Shown in pieces: positions 1 through 8,880 of a stretch of 64,000 nt of DNA. The number at the start of each line of letters is the position of its first letter. Position 1 is the stretch's first letter. The notes below the pieces were generated by a model. That model was not told the DNA's origin, ran no database searches, and saw only the letters and a program-made list of their open reading frames with translations. Origin of the DNA: CAIVAT01 sp964387205 (GTDB lineage Bacteria; Bacteroidota; Bacteroidia; Bacteroidales; FEN-979); assembly GCA_964387205.1 (NCBI GenBank), contig CAYLVY010000004.1, positions 11,134 to 75,133 on the forward strand, written 5' to 3'. The position numbers were made by a program, and so were the translations under genes.

Positions 1-271
1 TCAGCGGGATATAATCCCGGTCTATATCGGAGGAAAAAATTCGGAATGGTTTTACAACCTTGCCCGATGGCGGAAACGGCTCGGGATAAAAGCCAATATC
101 GAAATGCTTTACCTGGTGGATGAAATGATGCGCCAGTGGGACCAAACGATTACCCTCGTGATAGGTGACCCCATAAGTTACAACGCTCTCGACCCCTCGC
201 TGAGCGATTCGCAATGGGCCGCCCGGATAAAAGCACATGTTTATAAACTGAAAGAAAAACTCCATCCTTAA
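1..271 (+). CDS. Lysophospholipid acyltransferase-like protein, C-terminal end
   Basis: Open from base 2 to a TAA at 269-271; the 5' part lies outside the window. The visible 89 residues include IPVYIGGKNSEWFYNLARWR and an IEMLYLVDEM stretch. I recognise this as the tail of the Bacteroidota glycerol-acyltransferase/putative hemolysin family (PlsC-like fold), whose members move acyl chains onto lysophospholipids or ornithine lipids at the inner membrane. The catalytic HX4D motif would be upstream and cannot be checked. It ends 10 bp before engB, so the two are probably co-transcribed. Family call from residue pattern only. Confidence 0.6.
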   Translation, partial: QRDIIPVYIGGKNSEWFYNLARWRKRLGIKANIEMLYLVDEMMRQWDQTITLVIGDPISYNALDPSLSDSQWAARIKAHVYKLKEKLHP

Positions 272-281
272 ACCGCACCCG

Positions 282-917
282 GTGATCATAGAATCGATAG
301 AGTATATATCAGGAAGTCCTGATCTGAAAAGGTGTCCGACAACCGACCTGCCCGAATTTGCTTTCATCGGAAGGTCTAATGTGGGTAAGTCTTCGCTGAT
401 CAACCTCCTTAGTGGACGGCAGGGCCTGGCCAGGGTTTCAGGCACACCGGGAAAAACCAGGCTGATCAACCATTTTAAGGTCAGGAGCAAATCCGGGGAT
501 TCTTCTGCTACGGAATGGTTACTGGTTGACCTTCCGGGATATGGCTATGCCCGGCTGTCCAAAACCGAAAGGGAACAGTTTGAATCGAGGGTAAAAAACT
601 ACCTGTTGCGCAGGGAGAACCTTGCCATAACCTTTTTACTGATCGACTCGCGCATTCCCCCGCAGGCTAAGGATCAGGAGTTTATCCGGTGGCTGGGGGA
701 TCACGATATCGCCTTTGTCCTGGTCTTTACCAAAACCGATAAACCCTCCGTTAAACTGCTTCATGAAACCACCTCGGCATGGAAAAAGTTGCTGGGGGAA
801 GAGTGGGAAGAGTTGCCCATGATCGTCATGACCTCATCAACCCGCGGTACCGGGAAGGAGGCACTGCTGGATTCTATCGCCCATGCATTACGGGAGATTG
901 CCGGTCCGACAATGTGA
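282..917 (+). CDS. engB: Ribosome biogenesis GTP-binding protein EngB/YihA/YsxC
   Basis: A 211-residue TrmE-Era-EngA-EngB-Septin class GTPase of normal family length. Seen: G1 P-loop GRSNVGKSS (residues 30-38), a switch I region around GTPGKTR, G3 DLPGYG (83-88), G4 TKTD (150-153) and G5 TSS (about 184-186). EngB assists late assembly of the large ribosomal subunit and is usually essential. The start is a GTG at 282, 10 bp after the upstream stop; no ATG gives a full G1 domain with a better leader. It converges with the biotin carrier gene with no gap (stop at 917, next gene's stop begins at 918). Confidence 0.95.
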   Translation: MIIESIEYISGSPDLKRCPTTDLPEFAFIGRSNVGKSSLINLLSGRQGLARVSGTPGKTRLINHFKVRSKSGDSSATEWLLVDLPGYGYARLSKTEREQFESRVKNYLLRRENLAITFLLIDSRIPPQAKDQEFIRWLGDHDIAFVLVFTKTDKPSVKLLHETTSAWKKLLGEEWEELPMIVMTSSTRGTGKEALLDSIAHALREIAGPTM

Positions 918-1235
918 TTATCTGAGCTCCAGCAGGATGGTGTTTTTCGCCACGACATCCCCGGCTTTCACATTGATCTTCTTCACCACCGCATTATGCG
1001 TGGCAAGTAACTGATTGTTCATCTTCATGGCCTGAAGAATGAGCAGGCCGTCTCCTTTCTTCACCTTCGCTCCTTCCCTGACCATCACTTTGATAATGGT
1101 CCCCGGGATAAAGGCAGTCACTTTATTAGGGTCATGCGGTGAAAAAGGTTTGCGGGCCGAATACTTCCTGGTGACGGTAGTCCGGTAGGTTATATTCTCA
1201 TAAGGAAAATCAACAAATTCAATGTTTTCGTCCAT
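918..1235 (-). CDS. Biotin carboxyl carrier protein (biotinyl domain)
   Basis: 105 residues. The C-terminal half is a biotinyl/lipoyl hammerhead domain (about 38-105) with the biotin acceptor motif AMKM at 69-72, Lys71 being the expected biotinylation site. The N-terminal 35 residues are a short linker or adaptor. It lies 38 bp downstream of the carboxyltransferase gene on the same strand, the usual pairing for methylmalonyl/propionyl-CoA carboxyltransferases in Bacteroidota. It should carry CO2 between half-reactions. It is comparable in size to the 1.3S subunit of propionibacterial transcarboxylase; decarboxylase or propionyl-CoA carboxylase roles are also possible. Confidence 0.88.
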   Translation of the reverse strand: MDENIEFVDFPYENITYRTTVTRKYSARKPFSPHDPNKVTAFIPGTIIKVMVREGAKVKKGDGLLILQAMKMNNQLLATHNAVVKKINVKAGDVVAKNTILLELR

Positions 1236-1273
1236 GGGTTACGCCATAAGGATTGAAGTGTGGAAGGAAAGGA

Positions 1274-2821
1274 TCAGAAAGGCGGTATGCCGTGTTTCTT
1301 TTTGGGAGGGGTCTCTCGTTTGCTCTGGGAAAGGGTCAGGGCGTGGCTCAGGTAGTTGCGGGTTTCACTGGGGCTAATGACCGCGTCAACATAACCGTAG
1401 GCAGCAGCCACATAAGGGTTGGCAAATTTCTGCCGGTATTCTTCAATAAGTCTTTTCCGGGTTTCGTCAGGATTGTCACTTGCCTTTATTTCAGCCCTGA
1501 AAATAATATTGGCTGCCCCTTCCGGCCCCATCACCGCGATTTCAGCCGTAGGCCAGGCAAAAACAAAATCGGCATGAAGATGGTGGGAACACATGGCAAT
1601 ATATCCGCCGCCATAAGCTTTTCTGACGATGACGGTAATCTTCGGTACCGTCGCCTCGCTGTATGCATACAGAACTTTAGCCCCATGGCGGATAACGCCG
1701 GCATGTTCCTGATCAATACCCGGCAGGTATCCGGGCAGATCCACCAGGGTAACCAATGGCACGTTAAATGCATCGCAATAACGGATAAACCGTGCCGCTT
1801 TGTCGCTGGAATCGCAGTCGAGCACTCCGGCAAGCACCAGAGGCTGGTTGGCCACAAAACCAATAGTCTGGCCATCCAGCCTCCCGAATCCAATGACGAT
1901 ATTGGCAGCCCATAACTGCTGGACTTCCAGGAATTCACTGTCATCGGCAATGGCTTTGATCACATCCCTGACGTCGTAAGGCTGCATCGGATTGGTTGGA
2001 AAGACGCTGTCCAGTTTGTATTGCCGGGTTTTGGGTGATTTTTTCGGAAAGACCTCCGCCTTTTTCTCGTTGTTCCATGGAATGTAGGTGACCAGTTGCT
2101 TTATCTGCTCAAAGCAATCCATCTCACTTTCGGCGAAAAAGTGGGCATTACCGGTTATTTCCGCGTGGACGCGTGCACCGCCCAGGTCTTCCATGGATAT
2201 CTCTTCACCAAGCACGGTTTTGATGACTTCCGGGCCGGTGATAAACATTTTAGAGATTTTATCGACCACAAAAACAAAATCGGTGAGTGCAGGACTGTAC
2301 ACGGCGCCGCCGGCACAGGGCCCCAGGATTACCGATATCTGAGGTATCACTCCGGAAGCCTGGGTGTTACGATAAAATATTTCCCCGTACCCGGCCAGGG
2401 AATTGACCCCTTCCTGAATCCTGGCGCCGCCCGAATCGTTGATCCCGATGAGAGGCACCTTCATCTTCATGGCATGGTCCATGATTTTGGTGATTTTCCG
2501 GGCATGCATCAACCCCAGCGACCCACCGGCAACAGTAAAATCCTGGGCAAAAATACATACCGGCCAGCCGTTGATTGAACCGGTTCCGGTGATCACCCCA
2601 TCCCCGGGCAGATACTTTTTATCCATGTCGAAATCCTGCCCGGCATGTTTGACAAACAGATCATACTCATGAAAAGAACTCGGATCCAGCAAAGCCAGAA
2701 TGCGCTCCCTGGCGGTCATCTTACCTGAAGCCTTTTGCTTTTCAAGGGCCTGTTCCCCTCCCCCTTTGAAGGCTTCATGCATACGCCTTTTCAATTCCGT
2801 GGTTTTTGCTCTCAAACTCAT
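1274..2821 (-). CDS. Acyl-CoA carboxyltransferase beta subunit (methylmalonyl-CoA/propionyl-CoA type)
   Basis: 515 residues from ATG at 2821 (MSLRAKTTELKRR). An in-frame start 42 bp upstream (2863) is less likely because a -7 promoter element lies between the two. Two crotonase-fold halves are visible: the N half with GINDSGGARIQEG and GPCAGGAVYSPA oxyanion loops, the C half with LVDLPGYLPG and RKAYGGGYIAM loops. This is the family of propionyl-CoA carboxylase beta, methylmalonyl-CoA decarboxylase alpha and transcarboxylase 12S. It transfers the carboxyl group between biotin and an acyl-CoA. The biotin carrier follows in the same operon; no biotin carboxylase is in the window. Confidence 0.9.
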   Translation of the reverse strand: MSLRAKTTELKRRMHEAFKGGGEQALEKQKASGKMTARERILALLDPSSFHEYDLFVKHAGQDFDMDKKYLPGDGVITGTGSINGWPVCIFAQDFTVAGGSLGLMHARKITKIMDHAMKMKVPLIGINDSGGARIQEGVNSLAGYGEIFYRNTQASGVIPQISVILGPCAGGAVYSPALTDFVFVVDKISKMFITGPEVIKTVLGEEISMEDLGGARVHAEITGNAHFFAESEMDCFEQIKQLVTYIPWNNEKKAEVFPKKSPKTRQYKLDSVFPTNPMQPYDVRDVIKAIADDSEFLEVQQLWAANIVIGFGRLDGQTIGFVANQPLVLAGVLDCDSSDKAARFIRYCDAFNVPLVTLVDLPGYLPGIDQEHAGVIRHGAKVLYAYSEATVPKITVIVRKAYGGGYIAMCSHHLHADFVFAWPTAEIAVMGPEGAANIIFRAEIKASDNPDETRKRLIEEYRQKFANPYVAAAYGYVDAVISPSETRNYLSHALTLSQSKRETPPKKKHGIPPF

Positions 2822-2843
2822 GGTCTGTTTTTTTACAAGGTTG

Positions 2844-2851
2844 CAAAGATA
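2844..2851 (-). promoter_or_regulatory. Bacteroidota -7 element for the carboxyltransferase/biotin carrier operon
   Basis: Read on the minus strand the bases are TATCTTTG, matching the Bacteroidota housekeeping consensus TAnnTTTG. A TTTTG about 20 bp further upstream fits the -33 element. The element is 22 bp upstream of the ATG at 2821, giving a short leader and favouring that start over the one at 2863. Confidence 0.7.
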
Positions 2852-2922
2852 CTCCAGATGCACCGAATTCCCAAAACCTGAAAAACAAATTTGCCGGCCC
2901 CCATGGAAAGTGATATTTTCAG

Positions 2923-2930
2923 TATCTTTG
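2923..2930 (+). promoter_or_regulatory. Bacteroidota -7 element for the polysaccharide operon
   Basis: TATCTTTG matches TAnnTTTG. It is about 70 bp upstream of the antiterminator gene and is the only good promoter match before the 18-kb polysaccharide gene run. A matching -33 element is not clear. Confidence 0.6.
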
Positions 2931-2998
2931 CCCTTTATATCCTGTTCGATTGCTTTAATAACTGATTATCATCACATTAAATCACCCGACCCCTACAT

Positions 2999-3568
2999 TT
3001 GGAGAACCTGAAAAATAGCCATTCCGGGGAACTTACCAGGACCCGGACGGAAGGAACCCCGGTAGCGGATGATCAGACAAAGTGGTTTGCGGTTTACACC
3101 CGATCAAGACACGAAAAAAAACTGATGGAAGCCCTTCTCGAAAAGGGAATCGAAGCATATGTCCCCCTCAGAAAGGTATTGCACCAGTGGAGCGACCGGA
3201 AGAAATGGGTGGATGAACCAGTTATCCGATCCTATTGCTTCGTTAAAGTGGATACCCGCCATTATTATGATGTACTCAACACCCCGGGAGCAGTCCGCTA
3301 TGTATGGTTCAGCGGAAAACCTGCCGCCATTCCCGCCCGGCAGATCGACATCCTGAAGGCGATCACCGGCACCGACATTGAGGTGGAAAGCCTCCCGGAT
3401 ACTTTTAAGCCCGGTGCAAGGGTAAAGATCAATTCAGGCCCGCTGTTTGGCATTGCCGGCGAATTGGTGTCCGTCGCCAATAAAAAAAGGGTGATCATCA
3501 GAATTGAGCAGTTGAAACAGGTATTGACCCTCTCCATATCACCGCTTCAGCTTGATATGGAGAAATGA
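2999..3568 (+). CDS. UpxY-family transcription antiterminator (NusG-like)
   Basis: 189 residues. An NGN domain covers about 30-125 (WFAVYTRSRHEKKLMEALL, then PVIRSYCFVKVD) and a C-terminal KOW domain follows (FKPGARVKINSGPLFGIAGE). This is the NusG paralogue family that opens Bacteroidota capsule/EPS operons; members load on RNA polymerase in the leader and suppress termination so the long operon is read through. The start is taken as TTG at 2999: the in-frame stop at 2978 excludes an upstream start and no ATG precedes the NGN domain. It is followed by 96 bp of leader and then the sugar dehydrogenase. Confidence 0.88.
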   Translation: MENLKNSHSGELTRTRTEGTPVADDQTKWFAVYTRSRHEKKLMEALLEKGIEAYVPLRKVLHQWSDRKKWVDEPVIRSYCFVKVDTRHYYDVLNTPGAVRYVWFSGKPAAIPARQIDILKAITGTDIEVESLPDTFKPGARVKINSGPLFGIAGELVSVANKKRVIIRIEQLKQVLTLSISPLQLDMEK

Positions 3569-3664
3569 AAGTTATAAAATTGTCATTCAAATAGTTGCAA
3601 ATAAGGTCCTGTGACCCGGAGGGCGAAGCTGTGACCTGACATTCAATCATTAAACCTAACAAGT

Positions 3665-5311
3665 ATGAAAACTGAACCCGTTTACTCCTTTTCTCCGTCG
3701 GGAGAAAAATTTGCTTTGCCTGTGCATGATGATTATGCTGCAGAGATGAACAGACTGGAAATACTGGTTGAAAACGCCAAAAAAGAAAACAAGGAGATCG
3801 TTGTGGTGATGGGGCTGGGATTCGTGGGTGCAGTGATGGCTGCGATTGTTGCCGATACCAAAGATGAACAGGGCCATTATACCAAGTTTGTGATCGGATG
3901 TCAGCGTCCGTCTTCCCGCTCTTACTGGAAAATACCCCTGATCAACCGTGGAGAGGCTCCTGTCAAAGCAGAAGATCCTGAGGTAGACATACTTATCAAC
4001 CGGTGTGTGAAAGAAAAGAAAAGCCTGGTCGCCACCTATAACAGCGATTGCCTCAAACTGGCCGATTGTGTCGTGGTGGATGTCCAGTGCGATTTTGCAA
4101 AAAAGGAGTTGGGAAACATGAAAACCGGCGAAGCTGATATGGCGGCATTAGAGGAAACCATGCGTACCATCGGCGAAAAGATCCAGCCCGGTTGCCTCGT
4201 ACTGATTGAAACCACGGTAGCCCCCGGCACCACGGAATTTGTTGCCTGGCCCATCCTGAAAAAAGAGTTCTCAAAACGGGGTATCGACAGTATACCTTTG
4301 CTTTCGCATAGCTTTGAACGGGTCATGCCGGGTAAACAATATGTGGCCTCGATCCGTGACTTCTGGAGGGTATGCTCGGGATGCGAACCGGTTGCCCGCG
4401 CAAGGGTGGAGAAATTCCTGCATGAGGTGCTCAATACAAAAGAATTTCCCCTGACGGTGATGGACAGGCCGATCGAATCGGAAACCACCAAAATTGTAGA
4501 GAATTCATACCGCGCCACCATCCTCGCTTACCTGAACGAATGGAGCCTTTTCGCTGAACGAAACGGTGTGGACCTTATCAAAGTGATCAATGCCATTAAA
4601 ATGCGTCCAACCCATAGCAACATGATATTCCCGGGGCCGGGTATCGGAGGTTACTGCCTTCCCAAAGATGGCGGCCTGGGTTATTGGGCCTATAAACATA
4701 TCATGGGGTTTGAAGATGGAGAGAAACTATTCAGGATAACCCCCACGGCGATTGATATCAACGATACCCGCGCCCTCCATGTGGCCGAACTAACAAGGGA
4801 TGCCCTCCGGAATATGGGGAAATACATTGCCGGTTCCAAAGTACTCCTGTGCGGGGCGAGTTACCGCCAGGATGTTGGCGATACCCGCTACAGCGGCAGC
4901 GAACTGGTGGTCAGAAAGTTGACCGAAATGAGCGCCGAGGTCAGGATCCATGACCCTTACGTCGACCACTGGTATGAGTTGGAAGAGCAGGACAGCTATC
5001 CCTCTCCTGGCAGTTCCTGGAAGAGATTTTTCCGTAACCAGGAAGGGCTGAAAAATTCGGTGGTGGAAAAAAACCTGGAATCCTCCATGAAAGGCGCAGA
5101 AGCGTTGATACTCGCTGTCCCTCATGCCCAATATCTTCACCTCGACCCGAAATCCATAGTATCATGGGCTGGCGGCCCCATCGCGGTGATCGATGCCTTC
5201 GGGATCCTCTCCGATGATGAAATCCGGGAATATTTCAGGCTTGGCTGTGAAGTTAAAGCCCTTGGCCGCGGCCACCTGACACGATTAAAACGGGAAGTCA
5301 GAAATTGCTGA
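3665..5311 (+). CDS. Nucleotide-sugar dehydrogenase (UDP-glucose/GDP-mannose dehydrogenase family)
   Basis: 548 residues, longer than the usual 420-450. An N-terminal extension of about 40 residues precedes the Rossmann fingerprint GLGFVG (50-55), and extra residues lie in the C-terminal domain. The catalytic loop reads GPGIGGYCLPKDGG with the thiol at Cys331, and SFERVMPGK precedes it. The family oxidises C6 of a UDP- or GDP-sugar to the uronic acid in two NAD+-dependent steps through a Cys thioester. The exact sugar cannot be read from sequence. It should supply an acidic precursor for the polysaccharide made by the genes downstream. Confidence 0.88.
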   Translation: MKTEPVYSFSPSGEKFALPVHDDYAAEMNRLEILVENAKKENKEIVVVMGLGFVGAVMAAIVADTKDEQGHYTKFVIGCQRPSSRSYWKIPLINRGEAPVKAEDPEVDILINRCVKEKKSLVATYNSDCLKLADCVVVDVQCDFAKKELGNMKTGEADMAALEETMRTIGEKIQPGCLVLIETTVAPGTTEFVAWPILKKEFSKRGIDSIPLLSHSFERVMPGKQYVASIRDFWRVCSGCEPVARARVEKFLHEVLNTKEFPLTVMDRPIESETTKIVENSYRATILAYLNEWSLFAERNGVDLIKVINAIKMRPTHSNMIFPGPGIGGYCLPKDGGLGYWAYKHIMGFEDGEKLFRITPTAIDINDTRALHVAELTRDALRNMGKYIAGSKVLLCGASYRQDVGDTRYSGSELVVRKLTEMSAEVRIHDPYVDHWYELEEQDSYPSPGSSWKRFFRNQEGLKNSVVEKNLESSMKGAEALILAVPHAQYLHLDPKSIVSWAGGPIAVIDAFGILSDDEIREYFRLGCEVKALGRGHLTRLKREVRNC

Positions 5312-5327
5312 CCGTAACCACAGGCCG

Positions 5328-6671
5328 ATGTCGCCGGAATCCTTGAAACAACAAATCAGCGGGTTAATCAGCCAGGTCCGGCATTCTGATATCGGACGCC
5401 GGATGCTGTCCGGAGCATTCTGGTCACTGTCGGGCTCCCTGGTCGCCCAGGGACTGATGCTGCTTACCTCCATCCTCATCGCCAGAATACTTGGAAAAAA
5501 CATTTACGGCGAACTGGGGATCATCCGGTCAACGGTGAATATGTTTACCGTTTTCGCCGGTTTCGGACTGGGCCTGACCACGACCCGGTACGTGGCCGAA
5601 TTGTACCGGTCGGACAAGGAGAGAACGGGCCGGATCATCAGTCTGACTTCTGTTTTTGCACTGCTGACCAGCCTGATTATCGCGGGCGGCGTTCTGCCAT
5701 TCTCCGGTTATATCGCGAACCACACCCTCAATGCCCCTCATCTCGCCACAGAAATTCGGATCAGTACGATGATCCTTTTTTTTGGGGCCATGAATGGCGC
5801 TCAGGCAGGAATTCTGGCTGGTTTCGAGGCTTTCAAAAGCATTGCCAAAAATAATTTTCTGACCGGCATCCTTTCTGTTCCGGTGCAGGTAGGGCTGACC
5901 TACTACTTTGGACTGCAGGGTGCCATCATTGGCCTTGCCATGCACCTATGCCTGCTGTTTATACTTCATTCCCGGTCGGTGAACATAACTGCCCGTCGGG
6001 CAGGGATCAGGATCCGGTTCGGGGATGTATGGTCTGAATGGCCTATCCTCTATCGGTTCAGTCTTCCATCCCTTTTATCAGGAGTACTGGTCACCCCGGT
6101 GCTGTGGATCTGCAATACAATGCTGGTAAATGTTCCCGACGGTTATGGGGAAATGGCGGTGTATGATGCCGCCAATCAATGGAGAAGCGCTATTTTGTTC
6201 ATTCCCGCAACCCTGTCCCAGATCGCCCTGCCTTTACTGGCCGGTTCCCGGCAAAACAGTCAAAAATTCTTTAAAATATTGAAGTTAAATATTTTATTAG
6301 TCGCTTTGATCGCAACGCTTATGTCTGGTGTTGTGGCCTTGTTTTCCGGAAAGATCATGGGTTTATATGGCACAGGATTCTCCGGCGGGAGCCTGGTACT
6401 GGTTTTCCTTGCTGTTTCCACCATTATGTTTGCCGTCAGTGATATCCTGGGGAAAGCAGTGGCAGGTCAGGGTCGGATGTGGATCGGTTTCGCGGTCAAC
6501 GCATTGTGGGCGCTGGTCATGATCACCTCCACCCGATGGCTGCTCGACAAGGGGATGGGCGCCCTGGGCATGGCCGTCGCAGGCAACCTGGCCTATCTGG
6601 TACTAATCCTGCTCCTGTTGATCATTGTAACCAGATCTTACCGCTCCGGCGCTGAAACCACTGCACCCTGA
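5328..6671 (+). CDS. Lipid-linked oligosaccharide flippase (Wzx/MATE-like)
   Basis: 447 residues and almost wholly hydrophobic, with about 12-14 membrane segments, the layout of the MOP/MATE exporter superfamily. The N-terminal stretch LSGAFWSLSGSLVAQG, followed by ILIARILGKNIYGELGIIRS, is typical of oligosaccharide flippases. It should move undecaprenyl-diphosphate-linked repeat units from the cytoplasmic to the periplasmic face. It sits 16 bp after the sugar dehydrogenase and 1 bp before the polymerase/ligase gene, so it belongs to the EPS operon. Confidence 0.88.
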   Translation: MSPESLKQQISGLISQVRHSDIGRRMLSGAFWSLSGSLVAQGLMLLTSILIARILGKNIYGELGIIRSTVNMFTVFAGFGLGLTTTRYVAELYRSDKERTGRIISLTSVFALLTSLIIAGGVLPFSGYIANHTLNAPHLATEIRISTMILFFGAMNGAQAGILAGFEAFKSIAKNNFLTGILSVPVQVGLTYYFGLQGAIIGLAMHLCLLFILHSRSVNITARRAGIRIRFGDVWSEWPILYRFSLPSLLSGVLVTPVLWICNTMLVNVPDGYGEMAVYDAANQWRSAILFIPATLSQIALPLLAGSRQNSQKFFKILKLNILLVALIATLMSGVVALFSGKIMGLYGTGFSGGSLVLVFLAVSTIMFAVSDILGKAVAGQGRMWIGFAVNALWALVMITSTRWLLDKGMGALGMAVAGNLAYLVLILLLLIIVTRSYRSGAETTAP

Positions 6672-6672
6672 C

Positions 6673-7842
6673 ATGAGGACGATTGTTACGGTATATGGCT
6701 ATCTGGCACTTCTCATCATTGCGGTGATCAATCCGGTATCGAATTACATCTTTATCGGTGACCATTCCCTTCACAGTATCGTGCTGATCCCCTTTTTCCT
6801 GATTGCCCTCATCCTGCTGTTTTTCAACCATGACCCCGACCTGAAACTCGGCGTGCTGGTCTCCATGCTGTTCCTGGTGATCAGTTTTATATCACCCTAC
6901 AGGCAGGGAGATATGCTTTTCGTATTCTATAACCTGGCTTTCTTTTCCAACGGTACCATCCTGAAAAATCCTTTGTCAAGAAAAATGAACGGATACATAT
7001 TCAGGATGTTATATGCGATTTTGATTATTGCGATGATCCACTCCTTTGGATTAGCTTTTGGGTTTTGGGAGAGTCCAAAACTAAATGTCGACCTGCTCGG
7101 CCAGAGGATTGGCCGATCAGGGGATATCCTGGAACTGATCCCGTTTACCATCCCCTTTTTTCTCTATCTCACCTTTATCACTTCCAACCGGAGTCTGAAA
7201 CTTACCTCCTATGTACTGATCATCCTGGGGATGTTGCGACTGATCGCGACCGGAACCAGGGGTATAACGGCTGCTGTGATCATTGCCTTCTTTTACTTCC
7301 TGATTTTCTATCAGGTATCTTTGAGAAAAGTGACCGCCCGTGCCATTTTCCTGGTTTTGCTGATCGTGGTACCATTGATCATGCTTACGCAGAATATTTT
7401 TGTGAAGCAGATCACCGCACTCACCAACCAATATATCGAATACAATGCCATGCGGGGTTTTGACACCGGCATTTCAAGGATTATTGAAGCCAATAACGAC
7501 TGGGAGACTTTCCTGGATTATCCGATGTTCGGCAGCGGATTCGCCATAGCCGGCCAACGATATAATACCATGGGGGAACCCAGTTACGGACATTTTTTCC
7601 TCACCGGGCTTCTGGCCAGAACAGGGGCCATCGGTACCCTCGCACTGCTGCTGGCCTATTTTCTTTTTTTTAGAAAGGTTTTCATAATGTACAAGGATGA
7701 CCGGGCCCGAAGGTTTTTTTTCTCCTCCACCTTCATCATTATATTTGCCTACTTCGTACTGGGCAACCCGATGTATTTACTCATGGTCTGGCCGGTACTG
7801 CCCGCTTTCTGGAGCATTGTGATGAACCATCAACCGAAATGA
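6673..7842 (+). CDS. O-antigen polymerase/ligase family membrane protein (Wzy/WaaL-like)
   Basis: 389 residues with about ten hydrophobic helices and one larger periplasmic loop (about 245-300, including GSGFAIAGQRY), the plan of O-antigen polymerases and ligases. The RLIATGTRGITAAVIIA segment resembles the conserved TxSRG-type Wzy_C core. Position after the flippase and before glycosyltransferases favours a Wzy polymerase, but Wzy and WaaL cannot be told apart on sequence alone. Its TGA overlaps the next start (7839). Confidence 0.8.
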   Translation: MRTIVTVYGYLALLIIAVINPVSNYIFIGDHSLHSIVLIPFFLIALILLFFNHDPDLKLGVLVSMLFLVISFISPYRQGDMLFVFYNLAFFSNGTILKNPLSRKMNGYIFRMLYAILIIAMIHSFGLAFGFWESPKLNVDLLGQRIGRSGDILELIPFTIPFFLYLTFITSNRSLKLTSYVLIILGMLRLIATGTRGITAAVIIAFFYFLIFYQVSLRKVTARAIFLVLLIVVPLIMLTQNIFVKQITALTNQYIEYNAMRGFDTGISRIIEANNDWETFLDYPMFGSGFAIAGQRYNTMGEPSYGHFFLTGLLARTGAIGTLALLLAYFLFFRKVFIMYKDDRARRFFFSSTFIIIFAYFVLGNPMYLLMVWPVLPAFWSIVMNHQPK

Positions 7843-8864
7843 GACAAATACACCTGATCTATTTCAATTTCGTAAATGCCGATGGGGTTTTTGCCATTGG
7901 GGGTATTGAAACCTATATGAGGTTGCTTGCTCTTGCCCTGCACAGGCACTGCAGAATCGATATCTGGTTTCCGTCCGGCGCAGACTTTGTGATCTCTGAT
8001 CCCACCTTTACCGCCCATGGGGTACATTGCCGGAATATCGGGGAACTGCAAACGGTTTTAAGCCAAAGGACGATGAAACCTGATGATATCCTCATTTATG
8101 CCACTGATCAGATCATCCCCGTTACCGGCCACTGCCACACCATCGGGATCCAGCATGGTATCTACTGGGACCTCCCGGCCGGTGTATACAGGGATCAAAC
8201 AGGTATCCGCAAACTCAGGTTGCTGAAACTGTTCGACAACTACCGGAATTATCGACGGTCGGAACTATTTTCGAAACTTGTCTGTGTTGATTACAACTTT
8301 CTTAACTGGAAGCGGACACTATCGGTAAAGCTCAGGGATGACTACCATACAGTGATCCTGAACTGTGCCGGTGACAATTTTTTCCTGGTTCCTGAAATCA
8401 CTCCGCAAGATGGTGACATCACATTCCTGTTTCCAAGAAGATTTGTGGAACTGCGGGGTGCTTTGATATTTGCCCGTGTCATGAATTCTCTCCTCGACAG
8501 GTATCCTCTTGTGAAGGTCGTCCTGGCCGGAGAAGGGGCATTGGAAACCAGGATGAAACAATTGCTGCCACCCGGGGAAAAGGTAACCTACAGGAATATC
8601 CCTTATAACGACATGCCGTCCGTGATGCAATCGGCCGATGTGGTGGTGATCCCCTCCCTGGGCTCCGAAGGGAGTTCCCTCGCCGTAATCGAAGCCATGG
8701 CAGCCGGACGGTTGGTGGTTGCTTCCAACGTTGGGGGTATTAACAACTTAATAATCAACCGTTTTAACGGAATATTATGCAATCCGGATGAACCGGGATT
8801 AAGAGATGCTCTGGAAATGCTGCTGCAGGACCGGTCGGCATTCGACCATATTCCCCGGCATGCC
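7839..8864 (+). CDS. Glycosyltransferase family 4, 3' end lost in assembly gap
   Basis: 342 residues are readable before the N run. The C-terminal Rossmann half is clear: the VVLAGEGALETRM strand and the donor-binding EX7E motif in EGSSLAVIEAMAAG, then ASNVGGINNLI. This is the GT-B, GT4 retaining family that uses nucleotide sugars. The start overlaps the upstream stop by 4 bp. About 30 residues usually follow the point where the sequence breaks. A TGA at 8882-8884 overlapping the next ATG would suit this operon's ATGA style, so the true stop may be there, but the frame across the gap is unknown. Confidence 0.85.
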
Positions 8865-8874
8865 NNNNNNNNNN
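8865..8874. other. Assembly gap (10 N)
   Basis: Ten N within the 3' end of the glycosyltransferase gene. Ten is a placeholder size: the reading frame does not carry through, and the lost C-terminus suggests that tens of bases are missing. Confidence 0.98.
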
Positions 8875-8880
8875 ACCAGC

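Noticed and set aside
1253..1915. Long plus-strand open frame inside the carboxyltransferase gene
   Set aside because: It is antisense to a gene with clear family motifs, has no domain pattern, and similar shadow frames occur across the other high-GC genes here.
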